From: DATILL01 sp035476575
Lineage (GTDB): Bacteria; Actinomycetota; Actinomycetes; Mycobacteriales; JACQDL01
Assembly (NCBI GenBank): GCA_035476575.1
Contig: DATILL010000100.1
Location: forward strand, 24,646 to 88,645
Length of the DNA: 64,000 nucleotides
Direction: 5' to 3'
Under the pieces are notes generated by a model that searched no databases, had not been told where the DNA came from, and saw nothing but the letters and a program-made list of their open reading frames with translations. Of the stretch, positions 62,321 through 64,000 are shown in pieces. The first letter of the stretch is position 1. The number at the start of each line of letters is the position of its first letter. Both the position numbers and the translations under genes were made by a program.

Positions 62321-62860
62321 GTGACGATCGAGATCGCCAACGAGTCCGGAGAGTTCGTCGACGAGACCGCCCTGGTGGCGCTGGCCCGGCACGTGTTGGA
62401 CGAGATGGGGGTGCACCCGGCCGCGGAGCTGTCGGTGCTGCTGGTCGACCTCGTGGCGATGTCGGCGTTGCACGAGCGGTGGATGGGCGAGGCCGGGCCA
62501 ACCGACGTGCTCGCCTTCCCGATGGACGAGCTGGAGATCGTGTCCGGCCCGGACGACGCCGACAACGGGCCGGCGCTACTGGGTGACGTGGTGCTCTGCC
62601 CGGTGGTGGCCCGGCGGCAGGCCGTGGCGGCCGGGCATCCGGTCCAGGCTGAGCTGCACCTGCTCTGTACCCACGGCATCCTGCACCTGCTCGGCTACGA
62701 CCATGCCGAGCCGGACGAGGAGCGCGAGATGTTCGGCCTGCAACGGAAGATCCTGGCGAGCTGGCGAGCCTCCGGTGCCTCCGGCCGGGTCGCTGGCCGG
62801 GTCGCTGACGGGGGCACCGGCGGAGGTGGCGGCGGCTCGGGCGGGGGCGCCTCGTCGTGA
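62321..62860 (+). CDS. ybeY: Endoribonuclease YbeY
   Basis: A 179-residue zinc RNase with the metal site HGILHLLGYDHAEPDEEREMF. N-terminal VLLVDLVAMSALHERWMGEAGPTDVLAFPMDE is typical. It matures 16S rRNA 3' ends and takes part in 70S quality control. A Gly-rich extension (about 150-179) goes beyond the family length. The stop overlaps the next start by GTGA. Confidence 0.92.
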   Translation: MTIEIANESGEFVDETALVALARHVLDEMGVHPAAELSVLLVDLVAMSALHERWMGEAGPTDVLAFPMDELEIVSGPDDADNGPALLGDVVLCPVVARRQAVAAGHPVQAELHLLCTHGILHLLGYDHAEPDEEREMFGLQRKILASWRASGASGRVAGRVADGGTGGGGGGSGGGASS

Positions 62861-64000
62861 CGCTGACCGACGTCGTCCTGCTGGTCTTCGCGGCGGCGCT
62901 GGTACTGCTGGCCGGGCTGTTCGCGGCGATGGACGCCGCGCTGGCGATGATCTCGCCGGGCCGGGCGAAGGCGATGGCCGACGCCGGATCCCGACCGGCC
63001 CGCGCGCTCGGCCAGCTCCTGACCGACCGGCCGCGCTACACCAACCTGCTGCTGCTGTTGCGCGTGGCGTGCGAGCTTCTCGCCACCGTGCTGGTCGCGG
63101 CGGTGCTGGTCAACGCGCTCGGCTTCGGCTGGCTCGCGCTGGCCCTCACCACCGTGGTCATGACGATCGTCAGCTACGTGCTGGTGGGGGTCGGGCCGCG
63201 CACGATTGGCCGGCAGCACCCGTACCCGGTGGCGCTGGGCACCGCGGGGGTGACCCGGCTGCTCGGCCGGGTCTTCGGCCCGCTGGCCAGCCTGCTCATC
63301 CTGATCGGCAACGCGATCACGCCGGGCCGCGGGTTTCGCGAGGGACCGTTCGCCGAGGTGGAGCTGCGCGAGCTGGTCGACCTGTACGAGGCCCGCGGGG
63401 TGGTCGAGCACGACGAGCGGGAGATGATCCACTCGGTCTTCGAGCTCGGCGACACGATCGCCCGTGAGGTGATGGTGCCGCGCACCGAGATCGTCTGGAT
63501 CGAGTCGGAGAAGAGCGTCAAGCAGGCGCTGGCGCTGGCGCTGCGCAGCGGCTTCTCCCGTATTCCGGTGATCGGGGAGAACATTGACGACATCGTCGGG
63601 CTGGTCTACGTCAAGGACCTGGTCCGGCGGATCCAGGACCCGAACGACCCGCACGGCCACACTGCGGTGACCGAGGTGCTGCGGCCGCCGTCGTTGGTGC
63701 CGGAGTCCAAGCCGGTGGACGAGCTGCTGCGGGAGATGCAGGCCCGGCGGACCCACATGGCGATCGTCATCGACGAGTACGGCGGCACCGCCGGCCTGGT
63801 CACCATCGAGGACCTCCTCGAGGAAATCGTCGGCGAGATCCGGGACGAGTACGACGTCGAGTCCGAGACCGTGATCGACGAAGGAGACGGCACCTTCGTC
63901 TTCAGCGGCAAGGTGAGCGTGGACGAGGTGAAGGATCGGCTCGGCATCGAAATCGAGCGCGAGGGATTCGAGACCGTGGGTGGCTACCTGCTTTCGCATC
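62857..64000 (+). CDS. CorC/HlyC-type membrane protein with CBS domains (partial)
   Basis: GTG at 62857 overlaps the ybeY stop; the gene runs off the right edge. It has a DUF21/CNNM transmembrane part (residues about 1-140, several hydrophobic helices), two CBS domains (IAREVMVPRTEIVWIE ... SGFSRIPVIGENIDDIVGLVYVKDL; HMAIVIDEYGGTAGLVTIEDLLEEIVGEI) and the start of the CorC C-terminal domain (FVFSGKVSVDEVKDRLG). This family is tied to Mg/Co transport or homeostasis. About 381 residues are visible. Confidence 0.93.
   Translation, partial: MTLTDVVLLVFAAALVLLAGLFAAMDAALAMISPGRAKAMADAGSRPARALGQLLTDRPRYTNLLLLLRVACELLATVLVAAVLVNALGFGWLALALTTVVMTIVSYVLVGVGPRTIGRQHPYPVALGTAGVTRLLGRVFGPLASLLILIGNAITPGRGFREGPFAEVELRELVDLYEARGVVEHDEREMIHSVFELGDTIAREVMVPRTEIVWIESEKSVKQALALALRSGFSRIPVIGENIDDIVGLVYVKDLVRRIQDPNDPHGHTAVTEVLRPPSLVPESKPVDELLREMQARRTHMAIVIDEYGGTAGLVTIEDLLEEIVGEIRDEYDVESETVIDEGDGTFVFSGKVSVDEVKDRLGIEIEREGFETVGGYLLSH

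Overview
The window is about 64 kb of very GC-rich DNA with short intergenic gaps, many GTG starts and many ATGA/GTGA stop-start overlaps. Gene content and order are those of a non-mycobacterial actinomycete: hemY-hemQ-msrB; pdtaR followed by a liv ABC operon, polA, rpsA and coaE; and hrcA (with a CIRCE operator)-dnaJ-rsmE-HIT-phoH-ybeY-corC. I cannot assign a genus from sequence alone.

Layout. 1-3.0 kb: heme biosynthesis genes and msrB, interrupted by a lower-GC frameshifted membrane-protein gene and an antitoxin-like small gene. 3.1-4.0 kb: decayed DNA (frameshifted Nudix gene, traces of a transposase). 4.0-12.3 kb: a secreted ExeM-type nuclease with a relic of a second copy, a Tat-exported beta-propeller/amidohydrolase, a LigD-type primase-polymerase, a MarR regulator and a membrane protein. 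12.4-28.0 kb: a compact, atypical type II polyketide-like cluster. It holds two PucR regulators, a cyclase-family protein, an SRPBCC/alpha-beta-hydrolase fusion, an ActIII-like ketoreductase, a Cys-less ketosynthase-like domain read in frame into an aromatase, a catalytic ketosynthase, a complete acetyl-CoA carboxylase (AccDA fusion, BCCP, AccC) whose AccC reads in frame into an acyl carrier protein, an SDR, a CrtI-like FAD oxidoreductase and a PPOX-fold protein. 28-52.5 kb: mostly housekeeping genes (pdtaR, livKHMGF, recQ, polA, rpsA, coaE, a HelR-like motor). 52.5-55.5 kb: decayed accessory DNA (internally deleted methyltransferase, DUF222/HNH pseudogene, repeat array). 55.5-64 kb: the conserved hrcA-to-corC block.

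The polyketide cluster is divergently arranged around a 329-bp intergenic region. The left arm makes the synthase and tailoring enzymes. The right arm supplies malonyl-CoA, the ACP and redox enzymes. The two most unusual signals in the window are (i) this synthase, with its two stop-less gene junctions and its short ketosynthase partner lacking the catalytic Cys, and (ii) a family of intergenic arrays of the heptamer GGTSACC spaced strictly 19/31/19/31/19 bp (50-bp period), found at four sites.

All functional calls come from reading motifs and recalling families. No database search was run.
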